Assembly (NCBI GenBank): GCA_963601185.1
Contig: CAVCEE010000006.1
Coordinates: 1 to 64,000, forward strand
Length of the DNA stretch: 64,000 nt
Direction of reading: 5' to 3'
Origin: Limisoma sp963601185
Lineage (GTDB): Bacteria > Bacteroidota > Bacteroidia > Bacteroidales > Muribaculaceae
Below are positions 45,087-54,148 of the stretch, in pieces. Position numbers and translations under genes: made by a program. The notes beneath the pieces were generated by a model. It was given only the letters and a program-made list of their open reading frames with translations. It ran no database searches and had not been told where the DNA came from. How positions within the stretch are numbered: the first letter of the stretch is position 1; each line of letters starts with the position of its first letter.

Positions 45087-46043
45087 ATGACGATAAACAA
45101 AATAACAAAACTTATAGGCATAGGCGCATTTCTCTGCTGCACGCTACCAATAGCCGCACAGAAGTTGCGTTCCGTTTCTGCCCACAGCAATATGCACCAA
45201 AACTTGATTGCGTCACAACACGACGTTGGCGACCGCATCAAGTTGAAGGAGACTCAAGAGTTTATGGACGAGCTTATGAAGGATGAGCAAGAGCCGGAAA
45301 TCGACATCTATACCGAAGGTTGGAATAGCAGCCTCGTCAATCCGTATGCACACCAAACCGTGCCTAACAATGTGCGTATTGACGTTTCCGACTATGCGAT
45401 GCCTGTCCCGGGCTTCATCACCTCGCCTTACGGCTATCGTCCACGATTCAAACGCCAGCACAAGGGCGTTGACCTAAAACTCAACGTCGGTGACACCGTG
45501 CGTGCAGCATTTGCCGGTAAGGTGCGCTTGACTCGCTTCGAGCGTGGCGGATACGGATACTATGTAATTCTTCGTCACGCCAACGGTTTGGAAACTGTCT
45601 ATGGTCATCTCTCTCGCTTCCTCGTGAAGCCGAACCAAGAGGTTAAGGTTGGCGACCCTATCGCCCTCGGCGGAAGCACTGGACGTAGCACCGGTCCTCA
45701 TTTGCATTTCGAAACTCGCTTTATGGGCTACGCTATCAATCCGTGCGCAATTTTTGACTTTGCCAACCAGACAACTCACACCGACACATACACCTTTAAT
45801 AAAGGGACATATACCCAAGCGCGCAACTATGCGCCGAGCAGCAGCGTGGCTTACGCCGAAAAGGCAAGCAAGCAGGAGAACGCCTACACTGACGGTTCTC
45901 GCGAGACCTACCGTGTGAAGAAAGGCGACACTCTCTCCTCAATTGCAAGCGCACACGGCACGACTATTGACAATCTGTGCAAACTCAACGGATTGAGCAG
46001 ACGCAGCAGAATCAATGCTGGCAAGGTGCTCAGAGTGAAATAA
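45087..46043 (+). CDS. M23 peptidase with C-terminal LysM domain
   Basis: A likely cell-wall endopeptidase exported to the periplasm. It has 318 residues with a signal peptide (about 1-24, ending IAAQ). The M23 domain (about 105-225) has the zinc ligands in QHKGVDLKL (HxxxD near 132-136) and HLHFE near 211 (HxH). A Ser/Ala/Tyr-rich linker joins it to a LysM domain (about 272-317, YRVKKGDTLSSIASAHGTTI) that binds peptidoglycan. It lies 39 bases after ndk, and a terminator follows. Confidence 0.93.
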   Translation: MTINKITKLIGIGAFLCCTLPIAAQKLRSVSAHSNMHQNLIASQHDVGDRIKLKETQEFMDELMKDEQEPEIDIYTEGWNSSLVNPYAHQTVPNNVRIDVSDYAMPVPGFITSPYGYRPRFKRQHKGVDLKLNVGDTVRAAFAGKVRLTRFERGGYGYYVILRHANGLETVYGHLSRFLVKPNQEVKVGDPIALGGSTGRSTGPHLHFETRFMGYAINPCAIFDFANQTTHTDTYTFNKGTYTQARNYAPSSSVAYAEKASKQENAYTDGSRETYRVKKGDTLSSIASAHGTTIDNLCKLNGLSRRSRINAGKVLRVK

Positions 46044-46063
46044 TGATTAGACATCAAAATACG

Positions 46064-46106
46064 CGAGACCAAAAAGGCAGGAAGTTGCCTAATTGGCCTC
46101 GTTTTT
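46064..46106 (+). terminator. Terminator after the M23/LysM gene
   Basis: The outer stem CGAGACC (46064-46070) with GGCCTCG (46095-46101) encloses a second small stem (GGCA/TGCC) and is followed by TTTTT. Confidence 0.6.
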
Positions 46107-46146
46107 ATAAATACCAACTTGACAACAACCTAACAAGACAGGACAA

Positions 46147-47145
46147 ATGAAGAAAAATCTAACACTGACACTGCTTGCATCATTAGCATTTCTGTCACAA
46201 CCGCTGAAAGCGGAAGAAACAGTATCGCTCACCCAAAAAGACCCGAACAACAAATACAAATTGTCGTTTGTGACATCCGGGCAGACAGCAAGGTTGACAA
46301 AAATCGAATTGCTTTACTTTGATGCAGACATCGTAATTCCAGAAACTGTTGAAGACGAATACGGAGACACTTACACCGTAACAATCATCGGCGCGAAGCA
46401 GGATGACAAGAGTGCAGACCCTGATATGTGGGATAACTTTGGCACTGCCGACAAAGACTGCCGATTGTTTCGCGATGTTGACCCCGACTATGCACAATCT
46501 ATCGTAGGGCTGACCCTGCCTTCTACTATCACGGCAATCTGGCCAAACGCATTCTACCAATCGACTCTTAAAACAATCAAGATACCGGATAGCGTGACCG
46601 AAATAGGTGCAGGAGCATTCAACTTGAGCGAGCTCACAGAAATAACACTCCCAGATTTGATTACGGAAATTCAAGGCTACACATTCAATCGATGCTCAAA
46701 ACTGAACAAAGTGACAATAGGCAGCAATATAACTAGCATTTGGGAATCTGCATTCTACGGCATATCGACTACTGCCGCCATCAGCATCGACACTGCAACT
46801 CCACCAAACATCTACCAATACTCATTCTCGTCCGACTGTGCCGCCACTGTGACTGTGCCATACGGAACATCCGACGCGTATGCCGAGAAATGGGCAATGT
46901 TCAGCAATATGAATTTCGTCGAGATGGAAGACGGACAAACTTCTGCGGCAAGTGCGCCAACTGCAAGGCATTTCGAGATAGACTGCAACAACGGTCTCGT
47001 GTCATCGGATGACGACTCACCTATCGAAATATTCGACTTCTCTGGTGCCAAAATATATTCAGGCCATGCCAAGAACCTGAAGTTAGCGAACGGATTTTAC
47101 ATTATAAAATGTAAAGAAGAGGCTGTCAAGGTTTATGTGAAATAA
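46147..47145 (+). CDS. Secreted BspA-like leucine-rich-repeat protein
   Basis: This 332-residue protein has a signal peptide (about 1-22, ending PLKAE). The central part (about 115-250) contains LRR_5/BspA-type repeats: IVGLTLPSTITAIWPNAFY, TIKIPDSVTEIGAGAF, EITLPDLITEIQGYTF and KVTIGSNITSIWESAF. The C-terminus (IEIFDFSGAKIYSGHAKNLK, then GFYIIKCKEEAVKVYVK) resembles a T9SS type A sorting tail. Such proteins may mediate adhesion; the ligand is not predictable. It is preceded by a terminator and followed 8 bases later by sdaA, which may be read with it. Confidence 0.85.
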   Translation: MKKNLTLTLLASLAFLSQPLKAEETVSLTQKDPNNKYKLSFVTSGQTARLTKIELLYFDADIVIPETVEDEYGDTYTVTIIGAKQDDKSADPDMWDNFGTADKDCRLFRDVDPDYAQSIVGLTLPSTITAIWPNAFYQSTLKTIKIPDSVTEIGAGAFNLSELTEITLPDLITEIQGYTFNRCSKLNKVTIGSNITSIWESAFYGISTTAAISIDTATPPNIYQYSFSSDCAATVTVPYGTSDAYAEKWAMFSNMNFVEMEDGQTSAASAPTARHFEIDCNNGLVSSDDDSPIEIFDFSGAKIYSGHAKNLKLANGFYIIKCKEEAVKVYVK

Positions 47146-47153
47146 GCACAACA

Positions 47154-48362
47154 ATGGACACTATCAGGCAAATCTACAGAATCGGCTACGGCCCGTCAAG
47201 CAGCCACACGATGGGGCCAAAGCGTGCCGCCGAAATGTTTCTGGCACGCACAGCAGACAAAGACGTGTCGTCTTTCCGCGTCACGCTGTACGGCAGTCTT
47301 GCCGCGACAGGCAAAGGTCACCTTACAGACAAGGCTATCATCGATACGCTGTCGGCCATCGCAAATGTCGAGATTGTCTGGAAACCAGAAGAATTTCTCA
47401 AGTTTCACCCCAACGGAATGAAATTTGAGGCAATCAGCCCGCAGCATTTTGTTCTAGATTCCTGGACTGTGTTCAGTATCGGCGGCGGCACACTCGCCAA
47501 CGAAGAATTTAACGAACAGACCGAAAACAAAATTTATGAGATGTCGCGGATAAGCGACATCCTCGACTGGTGCGACTCCACAGGCTGCTCTTACTGGGAA
47601 TATGTGGAGCAATGCGAAGGCAAGGAAATTGTCGACTACCTTAACGAAGTATGGAGAACAATGCAACAATCAGTTGAAGCCGGACTCAATGCCGAAGGCG
47701 TTATGCCCGGAGGATTGGGACTCCGCCGCAAGGCGCTGACCTACTATGTGCGTTCGGGCGGAATGTCGGTAAGCATGAAAAGCCGCGGTCTTATCTATGC
47801 CTATTCACTTGCCGTAGCGGAAGAGAATGCCTGCGGCGGAAAAATCGTTACTGCCCCAACGTGCGGATCGTGCGGAGTGATGCCAGCCGTGCTTTACCAT
47901 ATAAAGAAGGCCCACAACGTGAGTGATGAGCGCATCGTGCGTGCTCTTGCCACTGCCGGACTCTTCGGCAATGCGGCAAAAACCAATGCTTCAATTTCGG
48001 GTGCAGAAGTGGGATGCCAAGGCGAAGTCGGTGTGGCTTGCGCTATGGCGGCGGCAGCGGCATGCCAACTTTTCGGCGGTACGGTCTCGCAAATCGAATA
48101 TGCAGCAGAAATGGGTCTCGAACATCACCTCGGACTCACTTGCGACCCTGTTTGTGGACTTGTCCAGATACCATGCATCGAGCGCAACGCCTTTGCAGCA
48201 GCACGGGCATTCGATGCCAACTCCTATGCCAATTTCACCGACGGTCGCCATCGCGTAAGTTTCGACCAGGTGGTCGAAGTGATGAAGCGCACAGGTCACG
48301 ACTTGCCAAGTCTGTACAAAGAAACATCGCAAGGAGGATTGGCTGCAAACTTTGAGGACTAA
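47154..48362 (+). CDS. sdaA: L-serine ammonia-lyase, iron-sulfur dependent
   Basis: Deaminates L-serine to pyruvate using a [4Fe-4S] cluster. At 402 residues it is the single-chain form with both beta (about 1-150) and alpha (about 165-400) domains. Motifs: IGYGPSSSHTMGPKRAAEMF near 10-29, APTCGSCGVMPAVLYH near 232, NASISGAEVGCQGEVGVACA near 275, and LTCDPVCGLVQIPCIERNA near 326, which holds cluster cysteines. It closely follows the LRR gene. Confidence 0.94.
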   Translation: MDTIRQIYRIGYGPSSSHTMGPKRAAEMFLARTADKDVSSFRVTLYGSLAATGKGHLTDKAIIDTLSAIANVEIVWKPEEFLKFHPNGMKFEAISPQHFVLDSWTVFSIGGGTLANEEFNEQTENKIYEMSRISDILDWCDSTGCSYWEYVEQCEGKEIVDYLNEVWRTMQQSVEAGLNAEGVMPGGLGLRRKALTYYVRSGGMSVSMKSRGLIYAYSLAVAEENACGGKIVTAPTCGSCGVMPAVLYHIKKAHNVSDERIVRALATAGLFGNAAKTNASISGAEVGCQGEVGVACAMAAAAACQLFGGTVSQIEYAAEMGLEHHLGLTCDPVCGLVQIPCIERNAFAAARAFDANSYANFTDGRHRVSFDQVVEVMKRTGHDLPSLYKETSQGGLAANFED

Positions 48363-48441
48363 GCAGTTTCAAGCACACTTCTGCCGTTCCCTTGGCTTAA
48401 GAAATTTTGCAGAAAAACTAAATTTAAGTTAATGTCCAAAT

Positions 48442-48461
48442 ACCGATATAGATTTATCGGT
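48442..48461 (+). promoter_or_regulatory. Inverted repeat upstream of the tolC-macAB operon
   Basis: ACCGATA-N6-TATCGGT is perfect over 7 bp and sits about 70 bases upstream of the -7 element, where an activator would bind. It could be the target of the LytTR regulator encoded at the end of this operon. It might instead be a weak terminator for sdaA, whose stop is 80 bases upstream. Confidence 0.4.
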
Positions 48462-48508
48462 CAAATTCTTTGCGTTGGATAGATGCTAAACTCATTAATC
48501 TATTGGGC

Positions 48509-48539
48509 TTGCCTTTACTTTTAGGCATTTATAAATTTG
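48509..48539 (+). promoter_or_regulatory. Promoter of the tolC-macAB-lytS/lytT operon
   Basis: TTG at 48509-48511, 20 bases, TAAATTTG at 48532-48539, 24 bases before the tolC-like ATG. Confidence 0.6.
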
Positions 48540-48563
48540 CAATGGATTAATACATAGTTTTAT

Positions 48564-49889
48564 ATGCTACACGTGAAAAAAATTGCTTTTGGACTAATGG
48601 CCTGCGTACCTGTCTTGGGACAGGCCGCAGACACCATTGCTGCCAATGCAGAGAAATGGACATACAGCCAATGTCTGGAGTATGCCTACAGTAAAAACAT
48701 CAGCCTCCAACAGAAAATCCTTGCCAACCAGCAGGATGCAGCGACACTCGAGCAATCGAAAGCCCAATGGACTCCAACCCTTAATTTCTCGACTACGCAG
48801 GGATTTATCAACTATGCAAGTCCTGCAGAGGGTCAGACCAACAACATCTACTCCGGCACTTATGGCTTGAACGCATCGTGGCTCGTGTACAACGGCAACA
48901 TCCGCAAGAACCAGATAAAATATGATGAGATGCAACAGCAAATCTCGGCTCTCGGCATCGATGACTATCGCTATACCCTGCAAACCGAAATCTTGACTCG
49001 CTATCTCAATATCCTTTATGCGCGCGAAGCAATTACTATCGCCGAAAAGAATCTGGCAGTAAGCAAATACCAGATGGAGCGTGCCGAGCAGTTGATGAAC
49101 TCCGGCAAACTTTCGCGTGTGGACTATTCCCAAATTGAGTCGCAATATCACACCGACCAATATTCGCTCACTGAGGCTCAGACCAATCTTTCTTCTGCAA
49201 AGGTTTCCTTGAAATCATTGCTGGAACTCAATATCGCAACTGAATTTGACGTTGCTGATATAACATTCAGTGATGCCGAGCTCAATGCAGAATTACCTCG
49301 CAAAACCGATGTGTTTGACACCGCTTGTTCGTGGATGCCAGCGCTGAAACGCTACAAACTAGCAAGTGATGCCGAGCAATATGCCATCGACATTGCCCGC
49401 GGAGGATACTACCCTACCGTCTCGCTCAACGCAGGTGTGGGCACATCCAACCAGACTGGCAACGGAAATCTCGGGACTCAACTCAAGGACCGCCTAAACG
49501 AGCAGGTTTCGCTTACAGTAAGTGTGCCTATCCTTGACCAAAAGAAGAACAAGACCGCTGTAACAAAAGCGAAGATTGCCCAACTCAATGCCGACCTTGA
49601 CTACGAGAGCGCCGTAACATCGCTGTCCCAGACAATCGAAGGTATATACATTGATGCAGAAAATGCGCAATCCAAGTATGAAAGTTGCTCGGAGAAACTC
49701 AAAAGTGCGACATTGACCGACGAATTGGTAAATGAGCAATTCAATCTCGGTTTGGTCAACACTCTCGACCTCCTCAATGCCCATCAGTCATTGCTCACGG
49801 CACAGCAAGAACTGTTACAGGCCAAGTACCTTACTATACTCAACAAGCGACTGCTTGAATTCTATCAAACTCAACAGATTTCATTATAA
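48564..49889 (+). CDS. TolC-family outer-membrane efflux protein
   Basis: The outer-membrane channel of a tripartite exporter. It has 441 residues: a signal peptide (about 1-22, ending GQAAD), then two repeated outer-efflux (OEP) halves rich in long coiled-coil helices (about 30-230 and 250-440). Typical family stretches are TYSQCLEYAYSKNISLQQ near 33 and LVNEQFNLGLVNTLDLLNAH near 390. First gene of an operon with macA, macB and a LytTR system. Confidence 0.92.
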   Translation: MLHVKKIAFGLMACVPVLGQAADTIAANAEKWTYSQCLEYAYSKNISLQQKILANQQDAATLEQSKAQWTPTLNFSTTQGFINYASPAEGQTNNIYSGTYGLNASWLVYNGNIRKNQIKYDEMQQQISALGIDDYRYTLQTEILTRYLNILYAREAITIAEKNLAVSKYQMERAEQLMNSGKLSRVDYSQIESQYHTDQYSLTEAQTNLSSAKVSLKSLLELNIATEFDVADITFSDAELNAELPRKTDVFDTACSWMPALKRYKLASDAEQYAIDIARGGYYPTVSLNAGVGTSNQTGNGNLGTQLKDRLNEQVSLTVSVPILDQKKNKTAVTKAKIAQLNADLDYESAVTSLSQTIEGIYIDAENAQSKYESCSEKLKSATLTDELVNEQFNLGLVNTLDLLNAHQSLLTAQQELLQAKYLTILNKRLLEFYQTQQISL

Positions 49890-49910
49890 GAAATTAGACA
49901 ATCAAACAAT

Positions 49911-51092
49911 ATGAAACTAAAGAAACTATTCTCAACCGCACTACCGGCCTTGATGGCCGCAGCAGTGGTCACCTCGTGTGCAAAGACTGAGAAAATCGAA
50001 CTTGAGACAACGACAGTCGGCACAAGTTCAATCAGCGAGACCGTCACCGCCACTGGCACTCTCGAAAGTGTAACACAAGTGGATGTCGGTACGCAGGTAA
50101 CTGGTAAAATTACCAAACTTCTCGCCGACTACAATTCAATAGTAAAAAAAGGCGACCTTATCGCTGAAATAGACAAGACCTTGCTCGAAAGTGAGGTAGA
50201 GGCTGCCAATGCGAATATGGAAAGCGCCCGCTCTACTTATGAGTACCGCAAAACCAACTACGAACGCGACAAGCAACTCCACGCAAAGAAACTGATAAGC
50301 GACTACGACTTCGACACTTCAAAGAATGAATATGAAGTGGCTCGCCTTGCTTACGACAAGAGTAAAGCCGACCGCGTAAAGGCTACCGAGAATCTCGGTT
50401 ATGCAGAGATCTACGCACCGATTGACGGTATCGTGATTTCAAGAGAAGTGGAAGTCGGTCAGACAGTCGTTTCCAACATGAACGTTGCCAACATCTTCAC
50501 CATTGCCAACCTTGACAATATGCAGGTGATTGCCGATGTAGACGAAGCCGATATAGGTCAGGTAAAGGTCGGTCAACGGGTTACATTCGGTGTTGATGCC
50601 TACCCTGATGAGGTGTTCAACGGCCACGTCACACAAGTGCGACTCAATCCAACGGAAACATCAAATGTCATCACATACGAGGTTGTCATCTCGGCGAGCA
50701 ACGAAGACCACAAACTTATTCCCGGTCTTACTGCCAACGTGACAATCTACACGGCAGAAGCCGACAACGCTCTAACTGTTCCTGCCTCCGCATTGAAATT
50801 CTCGCCAAAGGACCTCGAAAGCGAGAACCTGCCTAAGAAAGCGCAGGAAGCACCGAAGGACGCCAAAAATGTGGTTTGGGTTGTCCGCAACAACAAACTC
50901 TACCCTGTATCCATCGAAACTGGTGCAAACAACGGTGTTAATGTCGAAGTTCTGTCTGGTCTTAAGAAAGGCGATGTAGTGGCTATCGACTATTCAGCCG
51001 AACAAGTTGCCGCACAAGGTTCAGATGATTCTGAGAGCAGCCCGTTTGCGCCTAAGCACCCAGGACAAAACAAAAAAGAGGAAAAGAAATGA
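49911..51092 (+). CDS. MacA-like membrane-fusion (HlyD/RND) lipoprotein
   Basis: The periplasmic adaptor linking MacB to the TolC-like channel. It has 393 residues with a lipoprotein signal (lipobox VTSC, Cys at about 23). A barrel-sandwich/lipoyl segment (TQVTGKITKLLADYNSIVKK near 63-82) flanks a coiled-coil hairpin (about 95-145). YAPIDGIVISREVEVGQTV near 167 and beta-barrel domains follow. The charged tail is Ser/Pro/Lys-rich. The stop overlaps the macB ATPase start (ATGA). Confidence 0.92.
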   Translation: MKLKKLFSTALPALMAAAVVTSCAKTEKIELETTTVGTSSISETVTATGTLESVTQVDVGTQVTGKITKLLADYNSIVKKGDLIAEIDKTLLESEVEAANANMESARSTYEYRKTNYERDKQLHAKKLISDYDFDTSKNEYEVARLAYDKSKADRVKATENLGYAEIYAPIDGIVISREVEVGQTVVSNMNVANIFTIANLDNMQVIADVDEADIGQVKVGQRVTFGVDAYPDEVFNGHVTQVRLNPTETSNVITYEVVISASNEDHKLIPGLTANVTIYTAEADNALTVPASALKFSPKDLESENLPKKAQEAPKDAKNVVWVVRNNKLYPVSIETGANNGVNVEVLSGLKKGDVVAIDYSAEQVAAQGSDDSESSPFAPKHPGQNKKEEKK

Positions 51093-51829
51093 AAGAAATA
51101 ATCCGACTCGATAACATTCACCGCAAATTTGTCGTTGGAGGCGAAACTGTCCACGCACTGCGAGGCGTTTCTTTCACCATCAACGAGGGTGAATTTGTCA
51201 CAATCATGGGTACTTCGGGTTCGGGTAAATCCACATTGCTCAATATCCTCGGATGTCTCGACACCCCGACTTCGGGTGCATACTTCATCGACGGCGCCGA
51301 GGTGCAGAAAATGAGCAAAAACGAGCGTGCATTCATCCGCAACCGCAAGATTGGATTCGTGTTTCAGAACTACAATCTTCTGCCGAAGACCACATCTATT
51401 GAAAATGTTGAGTTGCCGCTATTCTACAACCCCAATATTAGTGCAAAAGAACGCCATCGCCGTGCCGATGAAGCGCTCGATGCCGTGGGATTGCAGAACC
51501 GCAAGACTCACAAGTCCAATCAGATGTCGGGTGGTCAGCAACAACGTGTGGCTATCGCCAGGGCACTTGTCAATGACCCGGTGCTGATTCTTGCCGATGA
51601 AGCGACAGGTAACCTCGACACTCGCACCTCGTTCAGCATCCTGACCCTATTTCAACAACTGCACAGTATGGGAAGAACCATAATCTTCGTAACCCACAAC
51701 CCCGACTTGTCGAAATACAGCAGCCGCAACATCGTGTTGCGCGACGGACGGATAATCTCTGACGAGGTTAACCCTTCGCCTGAGTCGGCAGAAGAAGTTT
51801 ATAAATCCCTACCTGTTAACGACGATTAG
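51089..51829 (+). CDS. MacB-type ABC transporter ATPase
   Basis: The ATPase of a MacAB/LolCDE-class mechanotransmission exporter, here a separate protein rather than fused to the permease. It has 246 residues. Motifs: Walker A GTSGSGKSTLL near 41, FVFQNYNLLPKTTSIENVEL near 91, signature MSGGQQQRVAIARAL near 147, Walker B LILADEATGNLD, and the switch His in VTHN. It lies between macA (4-base overlap) and the permease (3-base gap). Confidence 0.94.
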   Translation: MKEIIRLDNIHRKFVVGGETVHALRGVSFTINEGEFVTIMGTSGSGKSTLLNILGCLDTPTSGAYFIDGAEVQKMSKNERAFIRNRKIGFVFQNYNLLPKTTSIENVELPLFYNPNISAKERHRRADEALDAVGLQNRKTHKSNQMSGGQQQRVAIARALVNDPVLILADEATGNLDTRTSFSILTLFQQLHSMGRTIIFVTHNPDLSKYSSRNIVLRDGRIISDEVNPSPESAEEVYKSLPVNDD

Positions 51830-51832
51830 AGT

Positions 51833-53053
51833 ATGAAAATAGGCAACTTACTAAAAATAGCGTTGAAAGCACTCAACAACAACAAAATGAGGTGCTTTCT
51901 CACAATGCTTGGCATCATCATAGGTGTTGCTTCCGTAATCACAATGCTTGCCATTGGTCAAGGCTCAAAGGACAGCATCAAGAAGCAGATTTCAGAGATG
52001 GGAAGCAACATGATCATGATTTTCCCGGGCAATATGGAGCGCGGTGGCGTGCAGCAGAGTTCCGACGATATGCAGTCGATGAAGCCTGTCGACTATGAAA
52101 ATCTTCGCGACGAGACAAAATATATCTCTGCCATATCTCCAAATGTGAGCAGTTCAGGACAATTCATCTGCGGTGCGAACAACTATCCGTCGCAGTTGCA
52201 AGGTGTCAACTCCGACTATCTCGAAATCCGTAAACTCTCCATCAAGGACGGAACGACATTCTCCGATCTCGATGTAAAACACGCATCAAAGGTCTGCATT
52301 GTCGGAAAAACAGTAGTTGATAAATTGTTCCCCAATGGTGAAAATCCTATGGGTCGCGTAATCCGTTTCAATTCAATTCCGCTCACGATTATCGGCGTGC
52401 TTGAATCGAAAGGTTACAACACTATGGGTCAAGACCAGGACGACATTGTGCTCGCACCCTACACTACTGTAATGAAGCGCGTACTTGCCATCGACTATAT
52501 TCAGGGCATATTCGCTTCTGCAATAACCGAGAGTGCAACAGAGCAGGCTACGGAAGAAATCAAGACAATCCTTTACCGCAATCATAAAATAAAGAGTGAT
52601 GATGATGCCGACTTCGATGTGCGCTCACAGCAGGAACTTAGCGAAATGCTTAACTCGACAAGCGATATGATGACAATTCTGTTGGCTTGCGTGGCTGGTA
52701 TCTCGCTGTTGGTCGGCGGTATCGGCATTATGAACATTATGCTTGTGTCGGTAACCGAGCGCACACGAGAGATTGGTCTGCGTATGAGTATCGGTGCCCG
52801 GGGCAGAGACATTATGATTCAGTTTCTCATCGAATCAATCATCATCAGTGTCGCTGGTGGTATAATCGGAGTGATCCTCGGTGGATTGGCATCCTTGTCG
52901 GTAAAACTTTTCTTGAATTGGCCTGTGACAATTCAAATTTATTCAGTAGTTTTGTCATTTATGGTGTGCACCATAACTGGCGTATTCTTTGGATGGTATC
53001 CGGCACGCAAGGCTGCAAACCTCGATCCGATTGAAGCATTGAGATATGAATAA
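51833..53053 (+). CDS. MacB-type ABC transporter permease
   Basis: This 406-residue protein has one transmembrane helix near the N-terminus (about 20-45, CFLTMLGIIIGVASVITMLA). A periplasmic MacB core domain (about 50-275) follows, then three C-terminal helices (about 283-308, 335-360 and 370-392). The FtsX-like motif VTERTREIGLRMSIGARGRD lies in the intracellular loop near 311. The substrate of the exporter is unknown (peptide, drug or lipid). The last 8 bases overlap the histidine kinase gene. Confidence 0.93.
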   Translation: MKIGNLLKIALKALNNNKMRCFLTMLGIIIGVASVITMLAIGQGSKDSIKKQISEMGSNMIMIFPGNMERGGVQQSSDDMQSMKPVDYENLRDETKYISAISPNVSSSGQFICGANNYPSQLQGVNSDYLEIRKLSIKDGTTFSDLDVKHASKVCIVGKTVVDKLFPNGENPMGRVIRFNSIPLTIIGVLESKGYNTMGQDQDDIVLAPYTTVMKRVLAIDYIQGIFASAITESATEQATEEIKTILYRNHKIKSDDDADFDVRSQQELSEMLNSTSDMMTILLACVAGISLLVGGIGIMNIMLVSVTERTREIGLRMSIGARGRDIMIQFLIESIIISVAGGIIGVILGGLASLSVKLFLNWPVTIQIYSVVLSFMVCTITGVFFGWYPARKAANLDPIEALRYE

Positions 53054-54122
53054 GGTTTCAAAACGCAACACGATTCTGGGCATAATGACTCATGTCATTG
53101 TGCTCTCAATCGTGTTTATCCTTCCAGAGGTAATCTTCACTGCAGCAATGGGGCAAAAAGCCAAATTCGGACCCCGCCATTTCGATATTTATATCCACAC
53201 AATAGCATACATCATCACGTTCTATGTGAATTATTTTATCCTCATAGACAAGTTGCTGTTCAAAAAGAAAACCTGGACATATTTTATCGTTGCCGCCTTA
53301 TTTGCCGCTGTAATGGTTACAATGAGCAGTTGCTCGCATCAGGTTATAGACCATTTTGTAGAGCATGTGCGCCCACCTCGCCGACACGGAGAGGAGCATC
53401 AGGGCTTCTTTATGCTCAGTCTTATGACGCGCGACTATGTAATGCTCCTTCTGACAATTGGCTTGAGTATTGCATTGAAGATGGGATTGCGATGGTCGAA
53501 AATTGAGAAAATGAACGAGCGTATCATCTCGGAACGCAAGGATATGGAACTGCGCAATCTGAAAAATCAACTCAATCCTCATTTTCTCTTCAACACGCTC
53601 AACAACATCTATGCTCTAACGGCAATCGATGCCGACAAGGCCCAAAATGCCATCCATCAGTTGAGCAAACTGCTTCGCTATGCGCTCTACGAGAACGACA
53701 GCCACGAAGTGACACTTGAGAAAGAGCTGCTATTCATCCGCAGTTACATAAACCTTATGGCATTGCGGCTTAGCGAAAACACTAGTTTGGATGTCAATAT
53801 TCAAGACGGTTCCGCCGAGGGCATAACAATCGCGCCGATGATGTTTATATCGCTTATCGAGAATGCCTTCAAACACGGCGTTAGTTCAACGGCAAAATCA
53901 TTTATCGATATCCGCATAAATGTTGACGGCGGTAAGGTTTGCTGCCACGTAGAAAATAGTCTGTTTCCCAAAAAAGATTCCGACAAAAGTGGTTCTGGCA
54001 TCGGACTGACCAATCTTCGCCGACAACTCGACCTGCTATATCCTAAGCGATATGCATATTCGGCAGATATCGTGGGTGACCATTATGTTGCCGAACTGAC
54101 TATCGACACGAAAGAACAATAA
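53046..54122 (+). CDS. LytS-type sensor histidine kinase
   Basis: This 358-residue membrane kinase has four hydrophobic segments (about 9-31, 48-72, 77-96 and 130-150) and a His-rich stretch between the third and fourth (HVRPPRRHGEEHQG near 107-120). The HisKA-type LytS domain contains LNPHFLFNTLNNIYAL with phospho-acceptor His179. The HATPase region has ENAFKHG near 279 and GSGIGLTNLRRQLDLLYP near 318. No extracytoplasmic ligand-binding domain of known type. Overlaps the permease gene and precedes its response regulator by 26 bases. Confidence 0.9.
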   Translation: MNKVSKRNTILGIMTHVIVLSIVFILPEVIFTAAMGQKAKFGPRHFDIYIHTIAYIITFYVNYFILIDKLLFKKKTWTYFIVAALFAAVMVTMSSCSHQVIDHFVEHVRPPRRHGEEHQGFFMLSLMTRDYVMLLLTIGLSIALKMGLRWSKIEKMNERIISERKDMELRNLKNQLNPHFLFNTLNNIYALTAIDADKAQNAIHQLSKLLRYALYENDSHEVTLEKELLFIRSYINLMALRLSENTSLDVNIQDGSAEGITIAPMMFISLIENAFKHGVSSTAKSFIDIRINVDGGKVCCHVENSLFPKKDSDKSGSGIGLTNLRRQLDLLYPKRYAYSADIVGDHYVAELTIDTKEQ

Positions 54123-54148
54123 AAACGAAATTTTAAAAACTATACACT

